Part shown: in pieces, positions 35,556 to 44,798 of the stretch | Position numbering within the stretch: the stretch's first letter is position 1 | Layout of the letters: every line of letters begins with the position of its first letter | NCBI GenBank assembly: GCA_944321955.1 | Contig: CALUNG010000002.1 | Coordinates: 119,051 to 183,050, forward strand | DNA: 64,000 nt | From: an uncultured Alistipes sp. | Lineage (GTDB): Bacteria > Bacteroidota > Bacteroidia > Bacteroidales > Rikenellaceae | Direction of reading: 5' to 3' | Program-made: the position numbers and the translations under genes | The notes under the pieces: generated by a model | Seen by the model: only the letters and a program-made list of their open reading frames with translations | Database searches by the model: none | What the model was told of the DNA's origin: nothing

Positions 35556-36929
35556 ATGAAATACGATCTGATAGTCATCGGCAGCGGGCCCGGAGGATAT
35601 GTGGCCGCCATACGCGCCGCGCAGCTCGGCAAAAGGGTAGCGATAGTCGAGAAGGCCGAGGCGGGAGGCGTTTGCCTCAACTGGGGATGCATTCCGACCA
35701 AGGCTCTGATCAAAAGCGCGCAGGTCTACAACTACTGCAAGTCGGCCGCCAACTACGGCATAGAGATCTCGGGAGAAATCAAGCCTGACATGGCTAAGAT
35801 CGTGTCGCGTTCGCGTGCCGTGGCCGAGATGATGAACAAGGGCGTGATGTTCCTTCTGAAGAAGAACGGCATCGACCTGATAAGCGGATTCGGGCGCCTG
35901 GCTGGCAAAGGCAGGGTGGATGTGGACGGAACCGTATATGAAACCGATGCCGTGATCCTCGCCACCGGAGCACGTCCGCGCGAGATGCCGTTCATGCCAA
36001 TAGACGGCAAACACGTGATCTCGTCACGCGAGGCGTTGACACTCACCGAACTGCCCGAGGATATGATCATAGTCGGGTCGGGAGCTATTGGCAGTGAATT
36101 CGCTTATCTTTATGCATCGCTCGGCGTAAAGGTTACCATCGTCGAGTATCTTCCGCAACTCATGCCGCTCGAAGACGAGGAGGTATCGAAAGCCATGGAA
36201 CGCAGCTTCCGCAAGATGCGCATCAACGTGATGACCTCGACGACCGTAAAGAACGTAACCGTCGCCAACGGACGCTGCAACGTGGAGATCGAAGGCCGGA
36301 AAGGCAACGAAACCCTCACCGCATCGGTCGTTCTTTCGGCAGTCGGCATCAAGTCCAATATCGAGAACATCGGCCTCGAGGAGGCAGGCGTTAAGGTAGA
36401 GCGAGACAAGGTTGTGGTGGACGAGTTCTACCGCACGACGGCCGAAGGCATCTATGCCATAGGCGACATAGTGGCATCGCCGGCATTGGCACATGTAGCC
36501 TCGGCCGAGGCCGTATGCTGCGTCGAGAACATATACGGGCTCTCGCCCGAACCGATAGACTATACGACCATACCGTCGTGCGTCTTCACCTCTCCCGAAG
36601 TGGCATCGGTCGGACTGACCGAGAAGGCCATGAAGGAGCTTACGGACGAGTATACGGTAGGCCGCTATCCGTTCACGGCATCGGGCAAGGCCGCGGCGGC
36701 AGGAGACCGCGACGGATTCGTGAAGCTGATATTCGACAGGGAGGAGAAACTCGTCGGAGCGCATCTTGTCGGCGCCAACGTTACGGAGATGATCGCCGAA
36801 CCGACTCTCGCCAAAATGCTCGGAGCTACGGCACATCGCATAGCACGCACGGTTCATGCACATCCGAGCATGAACGAAGGAGTGATGGAGGCTTCGGAAG
36901 CGGCACTCGGCGTGGCGATCAACATCTGA
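35556..36929 (+). CDS. lpdA: Dihydrolipoyl dehydrogenase
   Basis: A 457-residue FAD/NAD flavoprotein of the pyridine nucleotide-disulfide oxidoreductase family that reoxidises dihydrolipoamide in 2-oxoacid dehydrogenase or glycine-cleavage complexes. The FAD fold is LIVIGSGPGGYVAAIRAAQLG, and the redox disulfide is GGVCLNWGCIPTKAL (CxxxxC). The NAD fold is DMIIVGSGAIGSEFAYLYASLG. The C-terminal active-site His-Glu pair is in HAHPSMNEGVMEA. No E1 or E2 genes lie beside it, so its complex is encoded elsewhere. A strong terminator follows. Confidence 0.95.
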   Translation: MKYDLIVIGSGPGGYVAAIRAAQLGKRVAIVEKAEAGGVCLNWGCIPTKALIKSAQVYNYCKSAANYGIEISGEIKPDMAKIVSRSRAVAEMMNKGVMFLLKKNGIDLISGFGRLAGKGRVDVDGTVYETDAVILATGARPREMPFMPIDGKHVISSREALTLTELPEDMIIVGSGAIGSEFAYLYASLGVKVTIVEYLPQLMPLEDEEVSKAMERSFRKMRINVMTSTTVKNVTVANGRCNVEIEGRKGNETLTASVVLSAVGIKSNIENIGLEEAGVKVERDKVVVDEFYRTTAEGIYAIGDIVASPALAHVASAEAVCCVENIYGLSPEPIDYTTIPSCVFTSPEVASVGLTEKAMKELTDEYTVGRYPFTASGKAAAAGDRDGFVKLIFDREEKLVGAHLVGANVTEMIAEPTLAKMLGATAHRIARTVHAHPSMNEGVMEASEAALGVAINI

Positions 36930-36943
36930 CCCGACAGCCACTG

Positions 36944-36984
36944 AAAAGAGGCCCCGATACACACAATGTATCGGGGCCTCTTTT
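36944..36984. terminator. Bidirectional terminator between lpdA and the small membrane protein gene
   Basis: A perfect 17-base stem from AAAAGAGGCCCCGATAC to its complement around a seven-base loop, with T runs on both strands. It lies between convergent genes. Confidence 0.92.
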
Positions 36985-37001
36985 GCGAAACAGAAACTCG
37001 A

Positions 37002-37190
37002 TTACTTCAGTTTGTCGCGAAGGATGAAGTAATAGACAACCGTTCCTATCCAGCTGAAAAAGAACAGCAGGACGGCTATGACGATTTTCAAAGGCATACC
37101 GGTCTCTTTCTTTGTCGAGAAAAGGTCGTAAATGCACCATACCGAGAGTGCAACGCCGACCCAATAAACAATCTGCACCATAACTTTCAA
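37002..37190 (-). CDS. Small two-helix membrane protein (PLDc N-terminal-like)
   Basis: A 62-residue protein with two hydrophobic helices (about 4-24 and 33-55) separated by the short charged loop YDLFSTKKETGMPLK and ending YYFILRDKLK. The pattern of two helices with a W-x-G-T-V-x-Y-Y end is that of the phospholipase-D-nuclease N-terminal (PLDc_N) family of small membrane proteins, whose role is unknown. It starts 5 bases after the truA stop and is co-transcribed with it. A Met three codons in (MVQIVYW) is an alternative start. Confidence 0.78.
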   Translation of the reverse strand: MKVMVQIVYWVGVALSVWCIYDLFSTKKETGMPLKIVIAVLLFFFSWIGTVVYYFILRDKLK

Positions 37191-37195
37191 GATAT

Positions 37196-37972
37196 TTACA
37201 GGTTATACGATATATGTTTCACTTCACTGCGGAAGATATCTTCGGGATATGCCACATCGCTCAAAAAGAGCCCCTGAGCCGGAGCACCGCCACTCGACAG
37301 CGACAAATCGCGTGCCGCTACGATCTGTTCGAACTGCTCGGCCGTATACCTGCCGCGGCCTACGTCGACGAGCGTACCGACTATGGCCCGCACCATGTTG
37401 CGCAGGAAACGGTCTGCCGAGATTGTGAAGCACAACGTATCGCCGTTGCGGCTCCACTCGGCCCCGGAGATATGGCATATGTTGGTCCTGTTGTTGGAGT
37501 TGAGTTTGGCGAACGACGTGAAGTCGTCGTACTTTAACAGACAGGCGGCGGCACGGTTCATCTCCTCCACGTCGAGCGGTACGTAATACTGCCAGCTGCC
37601 ATCCCGTGTAAACGGATTCTTCCGTTGCTCCACATAGTACCGGTATTCGCGGCGCACGGCGTCGAATCGCGCATGGGCCTCGTCGCCGACACGTGTAACG
37701 GCAAATACGGCTATGTCATCGGGAAGAATCAGGTTAAGCTTGTAGGTCAGGCGCACACAATCCTCGACCGGAGCATCGGCATCGAAATGCGCAACGTAAT
37801 ACGACGCATTCACTCCGGTATCGGTACGCCCCGCACCGACAATCTCGACAGGAGTGCGCAACAGGGTCGACAAAGCCCTCTCGACCGACTGCTGCACGGT
37901 AGGGACGTCGTTCTGTCTCTGCCAGCCGAAATAGGCTGTGCCCCTGTATCTTAGTTCGATGAAATAGCGCAT
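37196..37972 (-). CDS. truA: tRNA pseudouridine(38-40) synthase TruA
   Basis: A 258-residue enzyme that isomerises uridines 38-40 of the tRNA anticodon arm. It begins MRYFIELRYRGTAYFGWQRQ. The catalytic aspartate is in VGAGRTDTGVNASYYVAHFD. Other conserved segments are RREYRYYV, FTSFAKLNS and ADRFLRNMVRAIVGTLVDVG. The start MRYFIEL was chosen over an ATG 51 bases upstream because the promoter lies 22 bases before it. It is complete and leads a two-gene unit with the small membrane protein. Confidence 0.96.
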   Translation of the reverse strand: MRYFIELRYRGTAYFGWQRQNDVPTVQQSVERALSTLLRTPVEIVGAGRTDTGVNASYYVAHFDADAPVEDCVRLTYKLNLILPDDIAVFAVTRVGDEAHARFDAVRREYRYYVEQRKNPFTRDGSWQYYVPLDVEEMNRAAACLLKYDDFTSFAKLNSNNRTNICHISGAEWSRNGDTLCFTISADRFLRNMVRAIVGTLVDVGRGRYTAEQFEQIVAARDLSLSSGGAPAQGLFLSDVAYPEDIFRSEVKHISYNL

Positions 37973-37993
37973 GTGAACACGGGTCAACAAATA

Positions 37994-38024
37994 CAAAAGT
38001 AATATTCTTTTTTTGAACAGCAAA
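37994..38024 (-). promoter_or_regulatory. Promoter of truA
   Basis: On the minus strand there is a TTTG (38021-38024), a 19-base spacer and TACTTTTG (37994-38001), a perfect match to the consensus and ending 22 bases before truA. The -33 element lies only a few bases from that of the divergent dapB promoter. Confidence 0.8.
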
Positions 38025-38027
38025 CTA

Positions 38028-38059
38028 TTTTCATTTGTGGCACGAATTGCGTATCTTTG
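38028..38059 (+). promoter_or_regulatory. Promoter of the dapB-lepB-uvrA operon
   Basis: TTTT (38028-38031, one mismatch to TTTG), a 20-base spacer and TATCTTTG (38052-38059, exact). It ends 29 bases before the dapB ATG and is back to back with the truA promoter. Confidence 0.65.
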
Positions 38060-38088
38060 TCGTGTTTAACACACTTGCTGGAAACACA

Positions 38089-38802
38089 ATGAAAGCTGCA
38101 ATAATAGGATACGGCAAAATGGGTCATGAGATCGAACGTGTACTCGCCGAACGCGGACACGAGGTCGTTCTCACGGTCGATGCCGACAACACGGGCGATC
38201 TTGACGCGGAACACCTCCGCGGGGTTGACGTCGCTTTGGAATTTACATCTCCGACAACGGCATACGACAACATCCGCCGCTGCCTCGAAAACCATACTGC
38301 CGTTGTCTGCGGCACAACAGGATGGACTGCACGCCTGCCGGAAGCCCGGGAGTTTTGTCTGAAGACTGGAGGCGCCTTGTTCTATGCGTCGAACTACTCG
38401 CTCGGCGTCAATCTGCTGTTCCGCCTCAACCGACGTCTGGCCGAGATGATGAACCCGTTGACGCAGTACGACGTACGTATCGACGAGACGCACCACATCC
38501 AGAAGAAGGATGCCCCGAGCGGCACGGCCATAACCCTCGCCGACGACATCATCGAACGGCTCGACCGCAAGGACGGCTGGGTGAACGAACCTGCGGCTCC
38601 CGCTGACAAGATAGCCATAACATCGTACCGCGAAGGCACGATAGCCGGAATACATACCGTCACGTATGAATCCGAAGACGATATTCTCGAGCTGAAACAT
38701 ACTATCAAGAACCGCCGTACGTTAGCATTGGGAGCAGTCGTGGCCGCCGAATTTCTGTGTGGCAAGAGCGGCTACTACACCATGGACGACCTGTTGAAAT
38801 AA
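38089..38802 (+). CDS. dapB: 4-hydroxy-tetrahydrodipicolinate reductase
   Basis: A 237-residue NAD(P)H-dependent enzyme of the lysine/diaminopimelate pathway. It starts MKAAIIGYGKMGHEIERV. The nucleotide and substrate regions include VCGTTGW and YASNYSLGVNL. The catalytic HH and substrate loop is DETHHIQKKDAPSGTAITLADDI. The start was taken at MKAAIIG; the longer frame upstream runs through the promoter. The product feeds the peptidoglycan cross-link residue. lepB follows after 9 bases. Confidence 0.96.
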   Translation: MKAAIIGYGKMGHEIERVLAERGHEVVLTVDADNTGDLDAEHLRGVDVALEFTSPTTAYDNIRRCLENHTAVVCGTTGWTARLPEAREFCLKTGGALFYASNYSLGVNLLFRLNRRLAEMMNPLTQYDVRIDETHHIQKKDAPSGTAITLADDIIERLDRKDGWVNEPAAPADKIAITSYREGTIAGIHTVTYESEDDILELKHTIKNRRTLALGAVVAAEFLCGKSGYYTMDDLLK

Positions 38803-38811
38803 TCTCCCGAC

Positions 38812-40167
38812 ATGGACAAAAGGATAAAGACGTTCTTCACGAACAAGTGGACCAAATTCACGCTTGCAGGCATCGCATACCTGTTGCTTTTCGTCGTATG
38901 GACCGGCAACCCGTGGATGCTGATAGGTCTGCCGCTGATATACGACGCATACATATCGAAACTCTTCTACCGATATGTGTGGCACTACAACGACGAGCTG
39001 CGCAAGCGCAGCAGGGTATACAACTCGGTTTACGAGTGGGTGAGCGCCATCGTCTTCGCAACGATCGCCGCAACGCTGATACACCTGTTCGTTTTCCAGC
39101 TCTATGTCATCCCGACCTCTTCGATGGAGAAGAGCCTGCTCATAGGCGACTATCTATACGTAAGCAAGGTGGCATACGGTCCGCAGGTTCCAAATACGCC
39201 GCTGTCGTTCCCGTTCGTGCACCATACGATGCCCTTCTCGCAGACAAAAAAGTCGTTTTCGGAGTGCATCAAGTGGCCGTATCACCGTCTCAAGGGTCTC
39301 GGGCAGGTCGAACGCAACGATGTGGTCGTATTCAACTTCCCGGCCGGAGATACGGTTCTTCTGGAAAACCAGGCCGTAACCTACTACGACGTGCTGCGTG
39401 AATACCAGCGCGAATTCGGCGAGATTGAAGGCCGCCGCCGTCTCAACGAGGACTACACAGTCATATCGCGTCCCGTGGACAAACGCGAAAACTACGTGAA
39501 ACGCTGTGTCGGCATCCCCAACGACACGATACGCATCATCGACACCGAACTCTTCGTTAACGGCGAGAAACAGATAGACCTGCCGGGCAAGCAGTACATC
39601 TACTTCGTTCAGTCTTCATCGCCGATAACACAGTATGCCATCGACAATCTCGGCATAACCGAATGGAACGGCAGCGGATCGTACTATTACATGACGATGA
39701 CCGAAGAGGCCGCCGCCAAGGTCAAGGCTATGCCTAACGTTACGAGCGTTACGCGATACAACGTCAAGACCCCGTCGGCCGACATCTTCCCCGGTGACGG
39801 TATCTACGGTTGGACGCAGGACAACTTCGGTCCGCTGTGGATTCCGGCAAAAGGCTCGACGGTGGCGCTTACGACGGACAATCTGCCGCTATACAAGCGC
39901 ATAATCGAGGTCTACGAAGGCAACAAACTGCGCGTCGATCCAGACGGCACCATCTATATAAACGACAAACCTGCCACCAGTTACACCTTCAGGATGAACT
40001 ACTACTGGATGATGGGCGACAACCGCCACAATTCGGCCGATTCGCGTTTCTGGGGATTCGTTCCCGAAGACCACATCGTCGGCAAGGCTTCGTTCGTATG
40101 GTTCTCGCGCGACAAGGTGAACGGTGAGGGGATTCGCTGGAACCGCATCTTCAAAAAGATCAAATAG
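38812..40167 (+). CDS. lepB: Signal peptidase I (long Bacteroidetes form)
   Basis: A 451-residue inner-membrane serine protease with two N-terminal membrane segments (about 15-45 and 75-100). The catalytic serine is Ser104 in YVIPTSSMEKSLLIGDYL and the general base is Lys230 in NYVKRCVGIPNDTI. The C-terminal signature is YWMMGDNRHNSADSRFWGFVPEDHIVGKA. It is longer than the roughly 320-residue E. coli enzyme because of an insertion between the two catalytic regions and another at about 260-350, as is usual in this phylum. It removes signal peptides from exported proteins, including many encoded in this window. Confidence 0.95.
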   Translation: MDKRIKTFFTNKWTKFTLAGIAYLLLFVVWTGNPWMLIGLPLIYDAYISKLFYRYVWHYNDELRKRSRVYNSVYEWVSAIVFATIAATLIHLFVFQLYVIPTSSMEKSLLIGDYLYVSKVAYGPQVPNTPLSFPFVHHTMPFSQTKKSFSECIKWPYHRLKGLGQVERNDVVVFNFPAGDTVLLENQAVTYYDVLREYQREFGEIEGRRRLNEDYTVISRPVDKRENYVKRCVGIPNDTIRIIDTELFVNGEKQIDLPGKQYIYFVQSSSPITQYAIDNLGITEWNGSGSYYYMTMTEEAAAKVKAMPNVTSVTRYNVKTPSADIFPGDGIYGWTQDNFGPLWIPAKGSTVALTTDNLPLYKRIIEVYEGNKLRVDPDGTIYINDKPATSYTFRMNYYWMMGDNRHNSADSRFWGFVPEDHIVGKASFVWFSRDKVNGEGIRWNRIFKKIK

Positions 40168-40170
40168 GGT

Positions 40171-40776
40171 ATGGATCACGGAGCGGGTGACAGTTATCTG
40201 ACGATAGCCTCCGCTTCGGAGGCCGTGTACAAGGAGAAGGGAAGCAAGTTCCTTGCCTACGCCTATCCCGTAAGCAGTGAGGAGGAGATACACGACATCC
40301 TCGAAGGGTTGTACAAGAAGTACTACGATGCCACGCACCATTGCTACGCATGGCGTATCGGGCCTCACGGCGAAAACTATCGGGCGAATGACGACGGCGA
40401 ACCATCCAGCACGGCCGGACGTCCCATACTCGGGCAACTGCTGTCGCACGAACTGACAGACTGCCTGATAGTGGTCATACGCTACTTCGGCGGTACGAAG
40501 CTCGGTGTTCCGGGACTCATAGCCGCCTACAAGGAGTCGGCTGCAGCCGCAATTGAAGCCGCCGAGATAATCGAAAGAACGGTGAACAGGGTAGTGACCG
40601 TGAGATTTTCGTATCTGGCCATGAACGACATGATGCGCATCGTAAAGGAGATGCAGCCCGAAATCATATCCCAGGAGTTCGACAATTCATGTTCGATGAC
40701 GCTGTCGATACGTGAAAGCCTGGCGGATACCCTTGTCGGCAAGATCGACAAGGTCGACAGCGCCACAATAGATTGA
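40171..40776 (+). CDS. yigZ: YigZ/IMPACT family protein
   Basis: A 201-residue protein of the UPF0029/IMPACT family. The core contains EKGSKFLAYAYPV, ATHHCYAWRIG, NDDGEPSSTAGRPIL and VVIRYFGGTKLGVPGL, all family hallmarks. The C-terminal DUF1949-like domain covers about residues 140-200. The bacterial role is unsettled; eukaryotic IMPACT proteins act on translation control. It lies 3 bases after lepB, well inside the operon, and 13 bases before uvrA. Confidence 0.94.
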   Translation: MDHGAGDSYLTIASASEAVYKEKGSKFLAYAYPVSSEEEIHDILEGLYKKYYDATHHCYAWRIGPHGENYRANDDGEPSSTAGRPILGQLLSHELTDCLIVVIRYFGGTKLGVPGLIAAYKESAAAAIEAAEIIERTVNRVVTVRFSYLAMNDMMRIVKEMQPEIISQEFDNSCSMTLSIRESLADTLVGKIDKVDSATID

Positions 40777-40789
40777 GAAACCGCAGAAA

Positions 40790-43579
40790 GTGAGCAACGA
40801 CAACTACATACACATCAAGGGGGCTCGGGTCCACAACCTCAAGAACATCAGCGTGGACATACCTCACGACTCGCTGGTCGTAATAACCGGACTTTCGGGT
40901 TCGGGCAAATCGACACTCGCCTTCGACACGATATTCGCCGAGGGACAACGCCGTTATGTCGAGAGTCTGTCGGCCTATGCCCGACAGTTTCTGGGACGAA
41001 TAAACAAGCCCGATGTCGACATGATAACCGGTATCGCCCCGGCCATCGCCATAGAACAGAAGGTCAATACGCGAAACCCGCGTTCGACCGTAGGGACGTC
41101 GACCGAGATATACGACTATCTGAAGCTGCTGTTCGCCCGCATCGGACACACCTATTCGCCAGTATCGGGCCGAGAAGTCAAGTGTTACGACGTGGACGAC
41201 GTCGTGGACTACATCCTGTCGCAACCGACAGGTACGCGCATAGTCATAGCCGCACCTCTGCAGCTTGACAAGGGCCAGGGACTGATAGAGAAGCTGACAT
41301 TGCTTGTCGGCGACGGCATACAGCGCCTGAATGTCGACGGACGGACGATGCTCATCGAGGATTTCCTGCCGACGATAAACATCGATACGCCTACGGACAA
41401 CATATTCGTGGTATTGAACCGCGTGAAGGTCGCCGATGACGACGATACGGCATCGCGCATGCGCGATTCGGTGTCGCGAGCATTCAGCTACGGCAACGGC
41501 ATCTGCAACATCATAACCGATGGCGGCAACACCGAGTTTTCGTCGAAGTTCGAGGCCGACGGCATCGAGTTCGAAAGACCGACGGAACATCTCTTCAGTT
41601 TCAACAATCCTCTCGGAGCCTGCCCACGCTGCGAAGGATACGGAAAGATAATAGGCATCGACGAGGACCTCGTCATACCCGACAAGAGCCGCAGCATATA
41701 CGACAACGCCATAGCATGCTGGCGCGGCGACACGATGAAGTGGTGGCGCGACCAGCTGGTAGCCAATGCCGGCAAGTTCGGATTTCCGATCCACACTCCG
41801 TACCACGAACTCACCGACGAACAGAAACGCCTGCTATGGCTCGGCAATGAATATTTCCACGGTCTGAACGAGTTTTTCGAATATATCGACAGCGAACGGC
41901 ACAAGATACAGTTCCGTGTGATGAAGGCCCGCTACACCGGCAAGACCGTATGTCCCGAGTGCGGCGGCAGCCGCCTGCGCAAGGAGGCGCTGTACGTCAA
42001 GGTCGGCGGCAGGAACATCGCCGAACTGGTGAGGATGTCGGCCGACACGCTGCTCGGATTCTTCAACGGGCTGCAACTCGACGAGCACGACGGCAAGACT
42101 GCCGGACGCATACTCGTCGAGATACGCAACCGCCTGCAATATCTTTGCGACGTAGGTCTGGGATACCTGACGCTCGACCGTCTGTCATCGACGCTTTCGG
42201 GCGGCGAGAGCCAGCGCATCAACCTGTCGACATCGCTCGGCAGCAACCTTACCGGCTCTCTATATATTCTCGATGAACCGAGCATCGGACTGCACCCGCG
42301 CGACACAGACCGGCTGATCAAGGTTCTGAAGCAGCTGCGCGATCTGGGCAACACCATAATCGTCGTCGAGCATGAAGAGGAGATAATACGAGCCGCCGAC
42401 TACATTGTCGACATAGGGCCGGAGGCAGGATGCAACGGCGGCGAGGTAGTTTTCAGCGGCACTCTTCCGGAGTTGCTGAAGGCCAGGGGCAGCCTCACGG
42501 CAGATTACCTCAACGGCAAACGCAAAATCGAGGTGCCGCCATCGGTACGCGGATGGAGCAACAGCATCACCGTACGCGGCGCCCGTGAGAACAACCTCAA
42601 GAACATCGACGTCAAGATTCCGTTGGGCGTAATGACATGCATAACCGGTGTCAGCGGCAGCGGCAAGTCGTCGCTGGTCAAGGGGATACTCTATCCGGCT
42701 TTGCGGCGGCTGATACTCGACTCGGGCGACAAACCGGGCGATTTCGACCGTATCGACGGCGATCTGAAGATGATACGTTCGATCGAAATGGTTGACCAGA
42801 ACCCAATAGGTAAATCGACACGCTCGAATCCCGTTACCTACATCAAGGCTTACGATGAGATACGCAAACTATTTGCAGATCAGCCTTATGCGGTACATAC
42901 CGGATTGACTCCAGTGCAATTCTCGTTCAACATGCCGGGCGGCCGTTGCGAGGAGTGTCAGGGCGAGGGAGTCATCAAGGTCGGCATGCAGTTCATGGCC
43001 GACGTCGAACTGGTATGCGAAGCTTGCGGCGGCAAGAGATTCAAGGACGAGATACTCGAGGTGAAATACCGCGACAAGAACATATACGACGTGCTGGAGA
43101 TGAGCGTAGATGAGGCCGTTGCATTCTTCGGGGAAGACAGCGCCAACCCGACATGCCGACGAATAGTCGACAGGTTGAAACCGCTGCAGGCCGTAGGTCT
43201 CGGATATGTCAAACTCGGGCAGTCGTCATCGACGCTTTCGGGCGGCGAGAGCCAGCGCGTGAAACTGGCTTCATTCCTGTCGAAGGACAATGCCAACGGC
43301 GGCATAATGTTCATCTTCGACGAGCCGACCACGGGTCTCCACTTCCACGACATAAACAAGCTGCTGGCCGCATTCAATGCACTGATCGCCAACGGGCACA
43401 CCATCGTCGTAGTGGAGCATAACACCGACGTCATAAAGTGCGCCGACTGGGTCGTGGACCTCGGAGCCGAAGCCGGCGACCGCGGAGGCCACCTCGTATT
43501 CGAAGGGACACCGGCGGAACTGGCCAAGTGCCCGGAGAGTTATACGGGCCAATTTCTGAAACTGAAAAACGAACGCTGA
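40790..43579 (+). CDS. uvrA: UvrABC system protein A
   Basis: A 929-residue damage-recognition ATPase of nucleotide excision repair. It has two ABC modules with Walker A GLSGSGKST (about residue 35) and GVSGSGKSS (about 620). ABC signatures STLSGGESQRINL and STLSGGESQRVKL are present. Zinc-finger cysteines are in CPECGGSRLR of the first half and CEECQGEGVIKVG ... CEACGGKRF in the second. The start is GTG at 40790 (encoded VSNDNYIHIKGARVHNLKN), as no ATG fits the conserved N terminus. No RBS is obvious, which is normal here. It is complete. Confidence 0.97.
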   Translation: MSNDNYIHIKGARVHNLKNISVDIPHDSLVVITGLSGSGKSTLAFDTIFAEGQRRYVESLSAYARQFLGRINKPDVDMITGIAPAIAIEQKVNTRNPRSTVGTSTEIYDYLKLLFARIGHTYSPVSGREVKCYDVDDVVDYILSQPTGTRIVIAAPLQLDKGQGLIEKLTLLVGDGIQRLNVDGRTMLIEDFLPTINIDTPTDNIFVVLNRVKVADDDDTASRMRDSVSRAFSYGNGICNIITDGGNTEFSSKFEADGIEFERPTEHLFSFNNPLGACPRCEGYGKIIGIDEDLVIPDKSRSIYDNAIACWRGDTMKWWRDQLVANAGKFGFPIHTPYHELTDEQKRLLWLGNEYFHGLNEFFEYIDSERHKIQFRVMKARYTGKTVCPECGGSRLRKEALYVKVGGRNIAELVRMSADTLLGFFNGLQLDEHDGKTAGRILVEIRNRLQYLCDVGLGYLTLDRLSSTLSGGESQRINLSTSLGSNLTGSLYILDEPSIGLHPRDTDRLIKVLKQLRDLGNTIIVVEHEEEIIRAADYIVDIGPEAGCNGGEVVFSGTLPELLKARGSLTADYLNGKRKIEVPPSVRGWSNSITVRGARENNLKNIDVKIPLGVMTCITGVSGSGKSSLVKGILYPALRRLILDSGDKPGDFDRIDGDLKMIRSIEMVDQNPIGKSTRSNPVTYIKAYDEIRKLFADQPYAVHTGLTPVQFSFNMPGGRCEECQGEGVIKVGMQFMADVELVCEACGGKRFKDEILEVKYRDKNIYDVLEMSVDEAVAFFGEDSANPTCRRIVDRLKPLQAVGLGYVKLGQSSSTLSGGESQRVKLASFLSKDNANGGIMFIFDEPTTGLHFHDINKLLAAFNALIANGHTIVVVEHNTDVIKCADWVVDLGAEAGDRGGHLVFEGTPAELAKCPESYTGQFLKLKNER

Positions 43580-43583
43580 GACA

Positions 43584-44798
43584 ATGGAATTCCATACATA
43601 TACGCTTGCAAACGGCATACGGGGCATACACCGTCAGGTCAAGAGCCATGTAGCGCACTGCGCCCTCGTAATCAACGCCGGAAGCCGCGACGAACTGCCG
43701 AACGAGTTCGGTCTTGCACACTTTACCGAACACGGGTTCTTCAAGGGCACACGTCACCGCAAGGCATATCAGGTCAATTGCCGGCTCGAGAATCTGGGCG
43801 GCGAGCTGAATGCCTACACTACCAAGGAGGATACGACCATACACGCCACCGTACTTAAGGGCGACTTCTCGAAAGCGGCGGAACTCATCTCGGACATAGC
43901 CTTCGAGTCGACATTTCCCGAAAAGGAGCTTGCCAAGGAGCGCGAGGTCATCTGCGACGAGATCAACACCTACAAGGATTCGCCCATGGACATGATCTAC
44001 GACACATTCGAGGATATGCTCTTTTCCGGATCGGAACTCGGGCACAACATTCTTGGACGCAAGACGTCGCTGGCCCGTTTCGGGACGGAGGCCATACTCG
44101 ATTTCCGCAAACGTACGCACACCACCGACCAGATGGTCTTCGCCTCGATCGGAAACATGTCGCCGCACACGGTCGAGAGCATTGCCGAACGATACTTCGC
44201 GGAACGCACGGCCACATCACGTCAATACGAAAGGGTAGCGCCCCAAACATGTACGCCGTTCGAGAAGACGGTAATAAAGCATACCCATCAGACGCACTGC
44301 ATCGTCGGCAACCGCGCATACGGCATTCGCGAAGACCGGCGCCTGTCGCTCGCCCTGCTGGTCAACATACTCGGCGGACCGTGTGCAAACTCATTGCTAA
44401 ACGTGGTAATACGCGAAAAGAACGGCCTTTCGTACAACATCGAGGCCAACTATACGCCGTATGTCGACAGCGGAATCGTAGCCATATACTTCAGCTCGGA
44501 CAACGGCAATGCCGATATGTGTCTGGACCTTATAGACAAACAGATCAGGAAACTGCAGCAGGCGCCTTTGTCTACACGCCAGATCTCCATGTCCAAGAAA
44601 CAGTTCATCGCACAACTGGCCGTGTCGATGGAGAGTAACGAAAGCTACATGCTGGGGCTCGGCAAGAGCCTTCTCGTCCACAACGAGGTCGACACAATCG
44701 AGGAGATATGCCGCAAGATCGATGCGCTGCAGGCCAATCAGCTTACGGAGGTGGCCAACGAAATATTCACCGGCAACTCTATTCTGATGTACAAGTAA
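43584..44798 (+). CDS. M16 family (pitrilysin-type) zinc metallopeptidase
   Basis: A 404-residue protein with the inverted zinc motif HFTEH (His46 and His50, with Glu49 as the catalytic base). The third ligand region is AKEREVICDEI. The second half has the usual inactive M16 repeat (GPCANSLLNVVIREKNGLSYNI). No signal peptide is apparent, so it may be cytosolic. Its specific substrate is unknown. The single-subunit length fits dimeric M16B-type proteases. Its stop overlaps the O-methyltransferase start by one base (TAATG). Confidence 0.93.
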   Translation: MEFHTYTLANGIRGIHRQVKSHVAHCALVINAGSRDELPNEFGLAHFTEHGFFKGTRHRKAYQVNCRLENLGGELNAYTTKEDTTIHATVLKGDFSKAAELISDIAFESTFPEKELAKEREVICDEINTYKDSPMDMIYDTFEDMLFSGSELGHNILGRKTSLARFGTEAILDFRKRTHTTDQMVFASIGNMSPHTVESIAERYFAERTATSRQYERVAPQTCTPFEKTVIKHTHQTHCIVGNRAYGIREDRRLSLALLVNILGGPCANSLLNVVIREKNGLSYNIEANYTPYVDSGIVAIYFSSDNGNADMCLDLIDKQIRKLQQAPLSTRQISMSKKQFIAQLAVSMESNESYMLGLGKSLLVHNEVDTIEEICRKIDALQANQLTEVANEIFTGNSILMYK

